This document shows positions 15,445 to 23,044 of a stretch of DNA of 25,861 nucleotides, piece by piece (position 1 is the stretch's first letter; each line of letters starts with the position of its first letter). The notes under the pieces are model-generated. The model was not told the DNA's origin, did not search any database, and was given only the letters and a program-made list of their open reading frames with translations. The DNA comes from an uncultured Oscillospiraceae bacterium. Its GTDB lineage: Bacteria; Bacillota; Clostridia; Oscillospirales; Oscillospiraceae. The stretch lies in NCBI GenBank assembly GCA_934661135.1, contig CAKUJA010000021.1:1-25861 (forward strand), written 5' to 3'. Made by a program: the position numbers and the translations under genes.

Positions 15445-16482
15445 TTATTCAAAGATGCCGTTCATGGCAATCAGATCGTTGTAGAAGCCGCCGATGATTT
15501 CCTTGAGGCCGTCGCCGGTGGGGAAGTCCTGCGCAATGAAGCCGCTTTCGTTGGCCATCTGCTGGAATTCCTCGTCCATGGCGCAGCTGATGAACAGCTG
15601 GGTCAGGTAGTTGGCGGTTGCTTCATCCACGCCGGGGGTGGTGACCAGATAGGTGGCCAGATAGAAGGGATCGCCCCACATCTTGGCGTCGGGCAGGAAT
15701 TCCTTCACGGTGGGCACATCGGGGAAGGCGGGCACGCGGTTTTCCGCCACATAGGCGATGCACACAACCTCGCCGTTGATCAGCTGGTTGATGCAGTCGG
15801 CGGGCTTGCAGATGGTGGCGTCGCAGAAACCGCCGATGATTTCCTGAATGGAGCGGGCAGCGCCGCCGTAGATCGGGATATTGAAGGCGTTCTTGTCGCC
15901 GGTCAGGTGTTCCGCGATTTCCAGAACGCTGGCGTGGTTTGCGCTGTAGGTGCCGGCCAGACCCATCTTTACGGTGCCGGCGGGGTTGTTCTTTACCTTG
16001 TCAACAAACTTTTCCCAGGTATTGATGTCGCCGTCAGCCTTGACAAAGATGCCCAGCACGTCCTCAACCTCTTTGGTCAAAAGCGTGATGCCGGTATCCA
16101 GGTCCAGATCCAGGTTGCCCTGAACCTTCATACCCAGCATGGCGGCGTTGATGATACCCACGGTGTGTCCGTCGGGACGGGCAGTGAGCACGGTCATGAG
16201 ACCCACGGTGCCGGATCCGCCGACAACATTTTCAACGACCACGTTTACGCCGTATTTTTCGCCTGCGATCGCAGCCAGCTTGCGGCCTACCAGGTCGGCG
16301 GCGCCGCCGGCACTATAGGGCGCGATGTAGGAGATGGCTTTGTTGCCAAAGTTGGCCGGACGAATGGATTCCAGTTCTTCCTTGGTCAGTGCGCGGCCAA
16401 GCTCTTCCACAGACGTAGCCATTGCCGTAGTAGCGCCGAATACCAGGAGCAGTGCCAATAGTACGGAAAAGAATTTTTTCAT
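15445..16482 (-). CDS. tctC: Tripartite tricarboxylate-type transporter, substrate-binding protein TctC (Bug family)
   Basis: 345 aa secreted receptor. The ATG at 16482 is chosen because AAGGAGG lies 8 bases upstream and a signal peptide follows (MKKFFSVLLALLLVFGATTA, cut near AMA-TS). The mature part has the Bug-family YIAPYSAGGAADLVGRKLA loop that grips a ligand carboxylate, VVVENVVGGSG, and the GTVKMGLAGTYSANH segment. There is no lipobox. It is the first gene of the tctCBA operon and divergent from the regulator and catabolic genes. The ligand is unknown; a 2-hydroxy acid is inferred from context. Confidence 0.93.
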   Translation of the reverse strand: MKKFFSVLLALLLVFGATTAMATSVEELGRALTKEELESIRPANFGNKAISYIAPYSAGGAADLVGRKLAAIAGEKYGVNVVVENVVGGSGTVGLMTVLTARPDGHTVGIINAAMLGMKVQGNLDLDLDTGITLLTKEVEDVLGIFVKADGDINTWEKFVDKVKNNPAGTVKMGLAGTYSANHASVLEIAEHLTGDKNAFNIPIYGGAARSIQEIIGGFCDATICKPADCINQLINGEVVCIAYVAENRVPAFPDVPTVKEFLPDAKMWGDPFYLATYLVTTPGVDEATANYLTQLFISCAMDEEFQQMANESGFIAQDFPTGDGLKEIIGGFYNDLIAMNGIFE

Positions 16483-16558
16483 CAGGTTACCCTCCTTGTT
16501 CATTTTTGCCATTCCAACCTCTGGAACGAACGATATGGAATGGACCTTTGTTGGTTTT

Positions 16559-16587
16559 ATGTTAGCCTATCAAAATTGCAATTACAA
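16559..16587 (-). promoter_or_regulatory. Predicted promoter of tctCBA
   Basis: On the minus strand TTGTAA (16582-16587), an exact 17-base spacer and TAACAT (16559-16564). Each box matches consensus at 4/6, so it is a weak vegetative promoter that would suit activation. I found no convincing sigma-54 (-24/-12) promoter. Confidence 0.5.
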
Positions 16588-16606
16588 TCTGGATAAAAAT
16601 TTATTT

Positions 16607-16623
16607 TGTTGCATGTTGCAACC
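16607..16623. promoter_or_regulatory. Candidate operator upstream of the tct promoter
   Basis: TGTTG-N7-CAACC. It is centred at 16615, 28 bases upstream of the edge of the tct -35 box, so about -63 from the predicted start. It matches 16845-16861 in arms and spacing. Confidence 0.55.
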
Positions 16624-16641
16624 CGCCTTGCGGTTTCTTCC

Positions 16642-16752
16642 TCAATATATGTCTTTTTTTGAGAAGATCTTTTTTTGAAAAAGCATTTGTCTTTGCGCCG
16701 TAAGCACAGCAGAAACGTTTTTTGTGGGTCGTTTTTTTTCCGGAAACCACAT
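16642..16752 (-). CDS. Possible 36-aa basic small protein or leader (low confidence)
   Basis: On the minus strand an ATG at 16752 is preceded by GGAGGTGATT, almost the perfect complement of the 16S rRNA 3' end. It opens 36 codons rich in Lys, Arg and Phe (MWFPEKKRPTK...SKKDIY) before TGA. It lies between the two candidate operators, in the direction of tctC. No similarity is recognised and A-rich DNA favours chance Lys codons, so it may be spurious. Confidence 0.25.
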   Translation of the reverse strand: MWFPEKKRPTKNVSAVLTAQRQMLFQKKIFSKKDIY

Positions 16753-16826
16753 AATCACCTCCACGGTCAGCGTGCTGCCCGCCGGCACCCTGCCAAATCA
16801 AACGATGAATCCCCCTTCGCTTCATC

Positions 16827-16839
16827 TTCGTTCAACGAA
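16827..16839. repeat. Short palindrome near the regulator promoter
   Basis: TTCGTT-C-AACGAA, a perfect 6-bp inverted repeat with one central base, just before the operator-like site 16845-16861. It could be an additional protein-binding site. Confidence 0.35.
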
Positions 16840-16844
16840 ATTGA

Positions 16845-16861
16845 TGTTGTAAAATGCAACA
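16845..16861. promoter_or_regulatory. Candidate operator upstream of the regulator promoter
   Basis: TGTTG-N7-CAACA. It is centred at 16853, 28 bases upstream of the -35 box at 16881 and about -63 from the predicted start. It has the same arms and distance as the site serving tctC. Confidence 0.55.
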
Positions 16862-16880
16862 AAAAACATTTCTGCAGAAA

Positions 16881-16909
16881 TTGCCTTTTCCCGGATGTGC
16901 TTCTATCAT
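16881..16909 (+). promoter_or_regulatory. Predicted promoter of the regulator-kinase-larA-enolase operon
   Basis: TTGCCT (16881-16886), a 17-base spacer and TATCAT (16904-16909; 5/6). The start would be near 16916, giving a leader of about 50 bases to ATG 16967. Confidence 0.55.
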
Positions 16910-16966
16910 GATAATGAATTGCGCATGGGAACGGGAACGCTCTTTTTTGTCAAGGGAGGTGAGGTG

Positions 16967-18757
16967 ATGGAAAAACCGTATCATCTTTTGGTGGTTATTC
17001 CCTATGAGGAAATGCGTTACGTTGTCGAACAGGCGACATTGGATTATGAGGACCTGACAGTCACCATAACCGTAGCGGAACGCAGCGATGCATCCGACGT
17101 GCTTCGTGCGGCACTGCGCAAAGGGCGTTTCGATGCCATCCTTGCGCATATGCATGTAGCGGTAGAGCTTTCCGCAACACTGCCTCTTCCTGTAATGGCC
17201 CTGGATGTGAGCGTTTACGACTTGCTGGCCACGCTGCAGATTGCCGACGTAGGAGGCGTACCCTACTGCGTAGCCGCTTCTTCGGAAATCATTGGAAAAC
17301 TGCAAAGCATTCTTAAGTTCCTGCATCGGGACATTGCCCTTTATGCAATGGATACAGCTGACCAAGCGAATATAGAATTACAGCACATCGTCGAAAGCAA
17401 AATCCAGCTGGTGGTAACGGACAGCTTTCTCACGTCCCGCGTCAGCGCGCTGGGCATTCGTACCCTTCCCTTTTCCTACACACGCGAAACCATTGCAGAA
17501 GCGTTGGACGCCTGCCTGAAGCAGCTGGAAAATATCAGCCTGTCCCTCAAGCGTGATTTGCCCTATACCGAAACGGTGGAACACACAGAGATTGGCGTTG
17601 CCATCATGAACACGCAGGGTCAGTACCGTTACCGCAACGCCGCTTTCCGCGAACTTCAATATGACGCTTTGAAAAATCTGCTTTATCAGCGTGTTGGCGA
17701 AGCGGAAAAAGAACGGGAAATTCGCTTTTCCCTCAGGCATGAAAACCGGCTGCTGCGCGTGACTGCTCGTCACGCCACGCAAGAGAGCGCCGATGAACGG
17801 CTGACCATTTTCTATGTACGTCCCTCGATTGTGTGGTCTGCCCCATCCCCTTTTATGGACATCAAACTTGATAAACACGCCAAAACGGACTATAGCATGC
17901 GGTTTATTGCGGATGATCATACGCGCGAGCTCATCCGTCAGGTGAGCACCAACAATGCTGCAGCATTTCCCGTGTTTGTCTACGGAGAAACCGGCACCGG
18001 AACAGAACATTGCGTACGCTTTATCCATGCGGTTTCCAACTATAAAAACGCGCCTTTCCTTCGTATTAACTGCCAGCTGCTCACTGAAAAAACCTGGAAT
18101 GCCATGCTCAACAACACCCATTCCCTGCTCAACGACACCGGCTGCACCATCCACTTTAAAAAACTGCAGATGCTCTCTTTGCCAATGCAGACACAGCTAA
18201 ACGCCTACATCGAAGATACGAGGCTGCTCAGACGAAACCATATCATCAGCTCTGCGTTGGTGGATATTCAGGACAAAGTCAGAGAAGGAGCTTTCCTGCA
18301 TTCTTTGTACTGCAAACTGTGCGGTACCGTCATACGCCTTCCGTCGCTGAACGAGAGGCCGGAGCAGATTGCGGTGTTTGCAGGCATGTACCTGTCGCAA
18401 TACAACGACATGTTCAGCAAGCAGATTATCGGATATGAGCCCGAGGCGCTGGAGCTTTTGCAAAAGCACGATTGGAAGATCAATCTGGACCAGCTGGAAC
18501 GCACCATCCGCACGCTGGTGGCCGCCTCCACAAGCGAATACATCACAGCCGACGAGGTGCGGGGGCAGCTGGCCCGGTATGATTCACAGGCGACGCTGCC
18601 GGACTGGCTGGACCTGCATCAGCCGCTGGACAAGATTCGAGAAAAGATCATCGAGCAGGTGTACCTGGAGGAGAACATGGACACGCAGCGCACGGCGGCC
18701 AGGCTGGGCATCAACCGTTCCACGCTGTGGCGCATCCGAAAAAATATGGAATCGTAA
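16967..18757 (+). CDS. PrpR-like regulator with a degenerate sigma-54 activator domain
   Basis: 596 aa. ATG 16967 is chosen for its strong GGGAGGTGAGGTG ribosome site. Residues about 1-190 resemble the PrpR_N ligand-sensing domain, about 200-290 a PAS-like segment, about 310-540 a sigma-54-interaction AAA+ domain, and about 555-596 a Fis-type helix-turn-helix (TQRTAARLGINRSTLWRIRKN). The AAA+ part is broken at key places. Walker A reads GETGTGTE, with T346 in place of the ATP-binding Lys. The GAFTGA loop that touches sigma-54 is absent, and where Walker B (GGTLFLDE) should be there is GCTIHFKK (392-399). The frame is open and well conserved elsewhere, for example LPSLNERPEQIA and HDWKINLDQLERTI. 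It probably binds DNA and ligand and regulates vegetative promoters, not sigma-54. Likely targets are tctCBA and its own operon. Confidence 0.85.
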   Translation: MEKPYHLLVVIPYEEMRYVVEQATLDYEDLTVTITVAERSDASDVLRAALRKGRFDAILAHMHVAVELSATLPLPVMALDVSVYDLLATLQIADVGGVPYCVAASSEIIGKLQSILKFLHRDIALYAMDTADQANIELQHIVESKIQLVVTDSFLTSRVSALGIRTLPFSYTRETIAEALDACLKQLENISLSLKRDLPYTETVEHTEIGVAIMNTQGQYRYRNAAFRELQYDALKNLLYQRVGEAEKEREIRFSLRHENRLLRVTARHATQESADERLTIFYVRPSIVWSAPSPFMDIKLDKHAKTDYSMRFIADDHTRELIRQVSTNNAAAFPVFVYGETGTGTEHCVRFIHAVSNYKNAPFLRINCQLLTEKTWNAMLNNTHSLLNDTGCTIHFKKLQMLSLPMQTQLNAYIEDTRLLRRNHIISSALVDIQDKVREGAFLHSLYCKLCGTVIRLPSLNERPEQIAVFAGMYLSQYNDMFSKQIIGYEPEALELLQKHDWKINLDQLERTIRTLVAASTSEYITADEVRGQLARYDSQATLPDWLDLHQPLDKIREKIIEQVYLEENMDTQRTAARLGINRSTLWRIRKNMES

Positions 18758-18811
18758 AAGCAAACGGGTTACACCGTACAAAGCCAAATCCAAAAACATC
18801 TGGAGGTTTAC

Positions 18812-20296
18812 ATGATGGATCGGATTCAAAACGAACAAATGCTCACTTGTCACGGAAACATGCTGGGACGGCGTCATGCCGTAGAGATGCTGGACGCGGG
18901 CCTTGCGCAGTGCGATCCGTATCGTGGCGTCAAGCGCCTGATGCGGCTGGAGGGCAGCATTCTCACCTTTGACTGTCCGGAGTTCGAGCTCAAGGACGAT
19001 CCCCGCAGCGGCCCTGCCGTGTACGACCTGGACCAGTACGACCGCGTCATCGTGGTGGGCGCGGCAAAGGGCGTGCAACGCGCAGCGCTTGCGCTGGAAG
19101 AAATTCTCGGGGACAGACTTACCGGCGGCCACGTCATCGGCAAGCACGGAGACCCCATGCTGCTGAAGAAAATTGGCGTAACGCTGGCCGGACATCCCCT
19201 GCCGGATGACTTCTGTATGGAGGGCTGCGAAAAGATCTACGCCTGGTCCAAGGACATTACCGAACGTGATTTGGTCATCACGATTGCAGGCAGCGGTATT
19301 TCATCGTTGCTGACCTGGCCCATCGAAGGCGTTTCCATCGCGGAGATGCGCGAATTCACCCGCATGATGCAGCAGGAGAAGGGCATCATCACGGAAGATC
19401 TCAACTGCATCCGCACCCATCTGGACCGCATGAAGGGCGGAAAAATCTCCCGCCTGTTCAAACGCGCCAGTTTGGTGCACCTGGTAACCACCGACATTGC
19501 CAAGACGAATACGCCGGTCGTACGCATGAACTATGAAACCTTCATGCGGGAAAACCGCTTCCTGGCAACGCTTGCGGACGGCACCACCTTTGCCGATGCA
19601 ATGGAGGTGTTCCACAAGTACGACGCCTGGAACCGCGTGCCCAAGCGCATTCAGGAGTTCTTCCTGGAGGCGGATCCCGCCTACGAAACCGTTAAGCATG
19701 ATGAATATGAGTCGATGAACGCCCGCGTATTCGGCCTTACGCCCAAATATGCCACGGTTTATCCCGCTGTAGCGGATAAGGCACGCGAACTGGGCTATAC
19801 GCCCCACATGCTCTGCGAATATCTGTGCGCAGAGGCGAAAGAAGCGGGAGCGGTTACCGCTGCCATTGCCCTGAACTGCGAACGCTCCAACGAACCGCTG
19901 GCAGCGCCGTGCGTGCTGATTACCTCCGGCGAGAATGTGGTGGCCATCGGTCATGAAAAGGGCGTTGGCGGGCGCAACCAGGAATACTGCATTGCAGCAG
20001 CGCAAAAGATTGCCGGAAGCAAGCGCATCGTAGTGGGCGCGGTGGACACGGACGGCACGGATGGCCCCGGTGGCTTGCAGCTGCCCGGCGCGCCCAACTG
20101 TCTGGCCGGTGCGATTGTAGACGGCGAAACCATTGCCCAGGCTAAGGCGCGGGGCATTGATCTGAATGAGGCCATGCGTACGCACGGTACCTCCGCACCC
20201 CTTTGGGAACTGGGCTGCGGCGTAGAGGCAACGCCTGGCATCAGCGTGCTGGACCTTTCCGTGATTGTCATTCAGAAGGAGGATGCAGTGCAATGA
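18812..20296 (+). CDS. Glycerate 2-kinase-like protein (DUF4147 + MOFRL)
   Basis: 494 aa, somewhat longer than many glycerate 2-kinases. The N-terminal DUF4147-type domain carries VVGAAKG (81-87), GHPLPDD (127-133) and AGSGISSLL (159-167). The C-terminal MOFRL domain has GVGGRNQE (384-391) and VDTDGTDGPGG (411-421). Family enzymes phosphorylate the 2-hydroxyl of D-glycerate with ATP. Several motifs depart from what I know of the family: SGGGS-type loop reads AGSGIS, the GAGKA loop reads GAAKG, and the (V/I)RKHLS segment reads IRTHLD. A related but different hydroxy acid is therefore possible. GGAGG lies before ATG 18812. It follows the regulator by 54 bases, and its stop overlaps the next start (ATGA). 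Confidence 0.85.
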   Translation: MMDRIQNEQMLTCHGNMLGRRHAVEMLDAGLAQCDPYRGVKRLMRLEGSILTFDCPEFELKDDPRSGPAVYDLDQYDRVIVVGAAKGVQRAALALEEILGDRLTGGHVIGKHGDPMLLKKIGVTLAGHPLPDDFCMEGCEKIYAWSKDITERDLVITIAGSGISSLLTWPIEGVSIAEMREFTRMMQQEKGIITEDLNCIRTHLDRMKGGKISRLFKRASLVHLVTTDIAKTNTPVVRMNYETFMRENRFLATLADGTTFADAMEVFHKYDAWNRVPKRIQEFFLEADPAYETVKHDEYESMNARVFGLTPKYATVYPAVADKARELGYTPHMLCEYLCAEAKEAGAVTAAIALNCERSNEPLAAPCVLITSGENVVAIGHEKGVGGRNQEYCIAAAQKIAGSKRIVVGAVDTDGTDGPGGLQLPGAPNCLAGAIVDGETIAQAKARGIDLNEAMRTHGTSAPLWELGCGVEATPGISVLDLSVIVIQKEDAVQ

Positions 20297-21579
20297 GCAG
20301 CGACGCAATTTCCCGCATTCTGGATGGCATTCCAATCCCCCCTATGGCGCGCATCCGGCAGCATTTGCCGGAGGAGACGCTGCCGGATGTGGCTGCAGCT
20401 GCGCGCACTGCCATGGATCGTGAAGTTCTGCGAAAAAAGATTCGCCCGGGAATGCGCGTAGCGATTACCGCAGGAAGCCGCGGCATTTTCGGCATGAAGG
20501 ATATGCTGCGCGAGGCGGCAGCCTTTGTGCGAAGCTGCGGCGGCGATCCATTTCTGATTCCGGCCATGGGTAGCCACGGAGGCGCAACCGCCGATGGACA
20601 ACGCGATGTTTTGACGCGCTATGGCATCACCGAGGAAACGGTGGGAGCTCCCATCCGGGCGACGATGGAAACCGTCAAAATCGGAGAACTTCCGGACAGT
20701 ACACCCGTGTACATCGATCGTTATGCCGCCGAGGCAGACGGCATCATCCTGGTCAACCGCATCAAATGTCACACGGGGTTCCGAGGCAGGTATGAAAGCG
20801 GCCTGTTCAAAATAATGGCCATCGGGCTGGGAAAGCAATATGGCGCGCAGACAGTACATGGACGTGGCGCTGACAAAATGGGCGAATCCATTGAATTGTT
20901 CGGCAAGGCCATTCTGCAAAACGCGAATGTACTGTTGGGTCTGGCAGTCATTGAAAATGCGATTGATATGCCGTATCAAATCGTCGCGCTGACGCCGCAG
21001 GAGATCATCGATCAGGAACCGGACTATTTGACATTGGCGCGTCAGCTCATGCCGCGTATTCTGTTTGACAATCTGGATGTTGTCATTGTGGATTATTTCG
21101 GAAAGGAAATCAGCGGCGCGGGCGTGGATCCCAATGTAACCCACACCTACAAATACGCAAGCGGCATTCCGCTGGACGGGCGCGCCCGGCAGGTGGCTGT
21201 GCTGGACTTGACAGAACAGTCCCACGGAAATGCACATGGCGTAGGCGTGATGGATTTGATCACCAAACGCTTTTTTGACAAAATCGATCCGGACATTACC
21301 TACGCAAACAGCTTAACCACCGGCGGTACAGAAGTGCCCAAAATTCCCATGTACCTGCCGAACCAGCGTATGTGCATTCAGGCGGCTATCCACTGCGCGC
21401 AGGGGGCGGACAGGGAGAAGCTGCGTATGGTGCGCATCCGCGATACGATGCACCTGAAGGAAATCCAAGTTTCGCCTGCGCTGCTGGAGGAAGCGCGAGG
21501 CAATCCCGCCTTTGATATTCTGGAAGAACCTACCCCGCTCGTGTTCGATTCGCAAGGAGACCTTTTCCCATCCGAATGA
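20293..21579 (+). CDS. LarA-like nickel-pincer-dependent racemase/epimerase homologue
   Basis: 428 aa, in the size range of LarA (lactate racemase). Start 20293 overlaps the kinase stop by four bases. The family inverts C2 of 2-hydroxy acids using a nickel-pincer nucleotide bound to a lysine. Candidate counterparts of the L. plantarum LarA residues H108, H174, K184 and H200 are H95 (GSHGGAT), H160 (IKCHTG), K173 (GLFKIMAIG) and H189 (QTVHG). The K-to-H spacing of 16 is the same; the alignment is by eye. The rest is far from true LarA, so it belongs to one of the uncharacterised branches known to include malate racemase and gluconate epimerase activities. No larB, larC or larE maturation genes are in the window; they would be needed elsewhere. 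It precedes the enolase paralogue by 24 bases. Confidence 0.82.
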   Translation: MSSDAISRILDGIPIPPMARIRQHLPEETLPDVAAAARTAMDREVLRKKIRPGMRVAITAGSRGIFGMKDMLREAAAFVRSCGGDPFLIPAMGSHGGATADGQRDVLTRYGITEETVGAPIRATMETVKIGELPDSTPVYIDRYAAEADGIILVNRIKCHTGFRGRYESGLFKIMAIGLGKQYGAQTVHGRGADKMGESIELFGKAILQNANVLLGLAVIENAIDMPYQIVALTPQEIIDQEPDYLTLARQLMPRILFDNLDVVIVDYFGKEISGAGVDPNVTHTYKYASGIPLDGRARQVAVLDLTEQSHGNAHGVGVMDLITKRFFDKIDPDITYANSLTTGGTEVPKIPMYLPNQRMCIQAAIHCAQGADREKLRMVRIRDTMHLKEIQVSPALLEEARGNPAFDILEEPTPLVFDSQGDLFPSE

Positions 21580-21603
21580 AACATACTGCAAGGAGAAACG
21601 TAC

Positions 21604-22839
21604 ATGAAAACGACCATTGAAAAAATTACCGGGTATGAAATTCTCAATGGCAAGGGAAAGCCTACAGTGGAAGCCGTGCTGACCACCTCTGATGGAATGA
21701 CCGTTCATGCCTCCACCCCCTCAGGCGCATCTAAAGGCAAGTATGAGGCTGTGGAACTATACGACGGAGGAGAACGCTATCGTGGTTTCGGTACAAGAAA
21801 GGCTGCCGCGAACCTGTCCGGAGAAATCAACAACGCCTTGCGCGGGATGGATGTAACCGATCAGCGTGCCATCGACCGGGTGTTGTGCGAGCTGGATGGC
21901 ACATCCCGCAAAGAGCGCCTTGGAAGCAACGCCGTTCTGGCTGCCTCCATGGCGGCTGCAAAGGCCGGCGCCGCCACACTGCGGCTGCCTACTTACCGTT
22001 ATTTGGGCGGTTTTTCGCCAAGGCGCATTCCCTGCGTTTCCTCGACGGTCATTTCCGGCGGCGCATTTTCACCCTCCGGGCTGGAATTTGAAGATTATTT
22101 GCTGATTCTGGACGGATTTCCCACATATGCCGACTCTGTAGAAGCGCTGTGCAGGATCCGTTACGAGCTGGAAAAGGCGGTTCACAGCAAAGTCGGCATC
22201 TGCCCTGAGGATGCGGGCGCGCTTGCCCCTGCGCTGGAGTCGACCGAGGAAACCTTCGATACTATCCTTGGTGCCGTTCGCGCGGCAGGCTGCGAACAAT
22301 ATGCCTCCCTGGGCTTGGATGTGGCCGCAAACGAAATGTATGATGAAGCAACAGGAACGTATCTGCTTTCCAAGTACCAAAGGCGTTACACACCTGACGA
22401 GCTGCTGAACTATTACGAAAAGCTGTGCAAGGATTATCCTCTGACTTACATTGAGGATGCTTTCCAGGAAGACCAGTTTGATGATTTTGCGCGTTTAACC
22501 AAGGCGCTGCCAGGCGTCAAAATTTCCGGTGACGACCTGTTTGCCACCAACGCGAAGCGTTTGAGCCTGGGAATTGAAAAGAAGGCAGCAAACACACTGC
22601 TGTTCAAGCTCAATCAAATCGGCACTGTAACCGAAGCGTTCCAGACGGCCATGCTTGCGATTGACAACGGTTTTAGCATTACCGCCTCCTGCCGTTCCGG
22701 CGAGTCTCTGGAAGATTTCTATTGCGATCTTGCTGTTGCCATTGGAGCCGAACAGATGAAAATGGGCTCTCCCGTGCGCGGCGAGCGCAATGCAAAATTC
22801 AACCGGCTGCTGCGCATTGAGACGGAATTGTTCGGCTAA
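21604..22839 (+). CDS. Enolase paralogue with altered active site
   Basis: 411 aa, slightly shorter than housekeeping enolase (about 430). The fold is plain along the whole length: EILNGKGKPTVEAVL, PSGASKG, LGSNAVLAASMA, DLFATN, NQIGTVTEA, RSGESLED, LLRIETEL. The magnesium ligands are kept as D239, E284 and D310, and the lysines of the active site as K335 and K386. Several substrate or catalytic positions differ. The GSHA histidine is F155, the FQEF glutamate is D164, the DEGGFAP loop reads EDAGALAP so that the catalytic Glu aligns with A204, and the SHRSGE histidine is C363. It is unlikely to be the cell's glycolytic enolase. Its place behind a 2-kinase and an epimerase suggests dehydration of a 2-phospho-hydroxy acid. 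AAGGAG precedes ATG 21604. Confidence 0.88.
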   Translation: MKTTIEKITGYEILNGKGKPTVEAVLTTSDGMTVHASTPSGASKGKYEAVELYDGGERYRGFGTRKAAANLSGEINNALRGMDVTDQRAIDRVLCELDGTSRKERLGSNAVLAASMAAAKAGAATLRLPTYRYLGGFSPRRIPCVSSTVISGGAFSPSGLEFEDYLLILDGFPTYADSVEALCRIRYELEKAVHSKVGICPEDAGALAPALESTEETFDTILGAVRAAGCEQYASLGLDVAANEMYDEATGTYLLSKYQRRYTPDELLNYYEKLCKDYPLTYIEDAFQEDQFDDFARLTKALPGVKISGDDLFATNAKRLSLGIEKKAANTLLFKLNQIGTVTEAFQTAMLAIDNGFSITASCRSGESLEDFYCDLAVAIGAEQMKMGSPVRGERNAKFNRLLRIETELFG

Positions 22840-23044
22840 CAAACGGATGGGCGTATCTGAGCACTCCGCTATTTCACGCGCATCCTTGCTGCAGTCAGCA
22901 AAATCAAGCCTCCTTTGAGCCGACGCGGCATCGCCATTTCCCAATTTGCAAAACCTTTTCAATGTAGAAAAATTCTCAAAACAGGCTGATTTGTGATCAA
23001 TTCCATCCAAAACCGTCAATGCTGTCATCAGCTGGCAGAAAAAA
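22840..23044. other. Spacer downstream of the enolase paralogue, no gene seen
   Basis: About 200 bases with no supported gene. It has small inverted repeats only (for example TTGCTG-CAGT-CAGCAA near 22890) and no convincing T-rich terminator. It probably marks the border between the catabolic operon and the mobile-element debris. Confidence 0.5.

Noticed and set aside
15226..16461. Plus-strand frame of 411 codons opposite tctC
   Set aside because: Antisense shadow; tctC has a signal peptide, ribosome site and family motifs.
16483..16966. Search for a sigma-54 (-24/-12) promoter suggested by the regulator type
   Set aside because: No convincing TGGCAC-N5-TTGC pair with correct spacing on either strand; vegetative boxes with 17-base spacers fit better.
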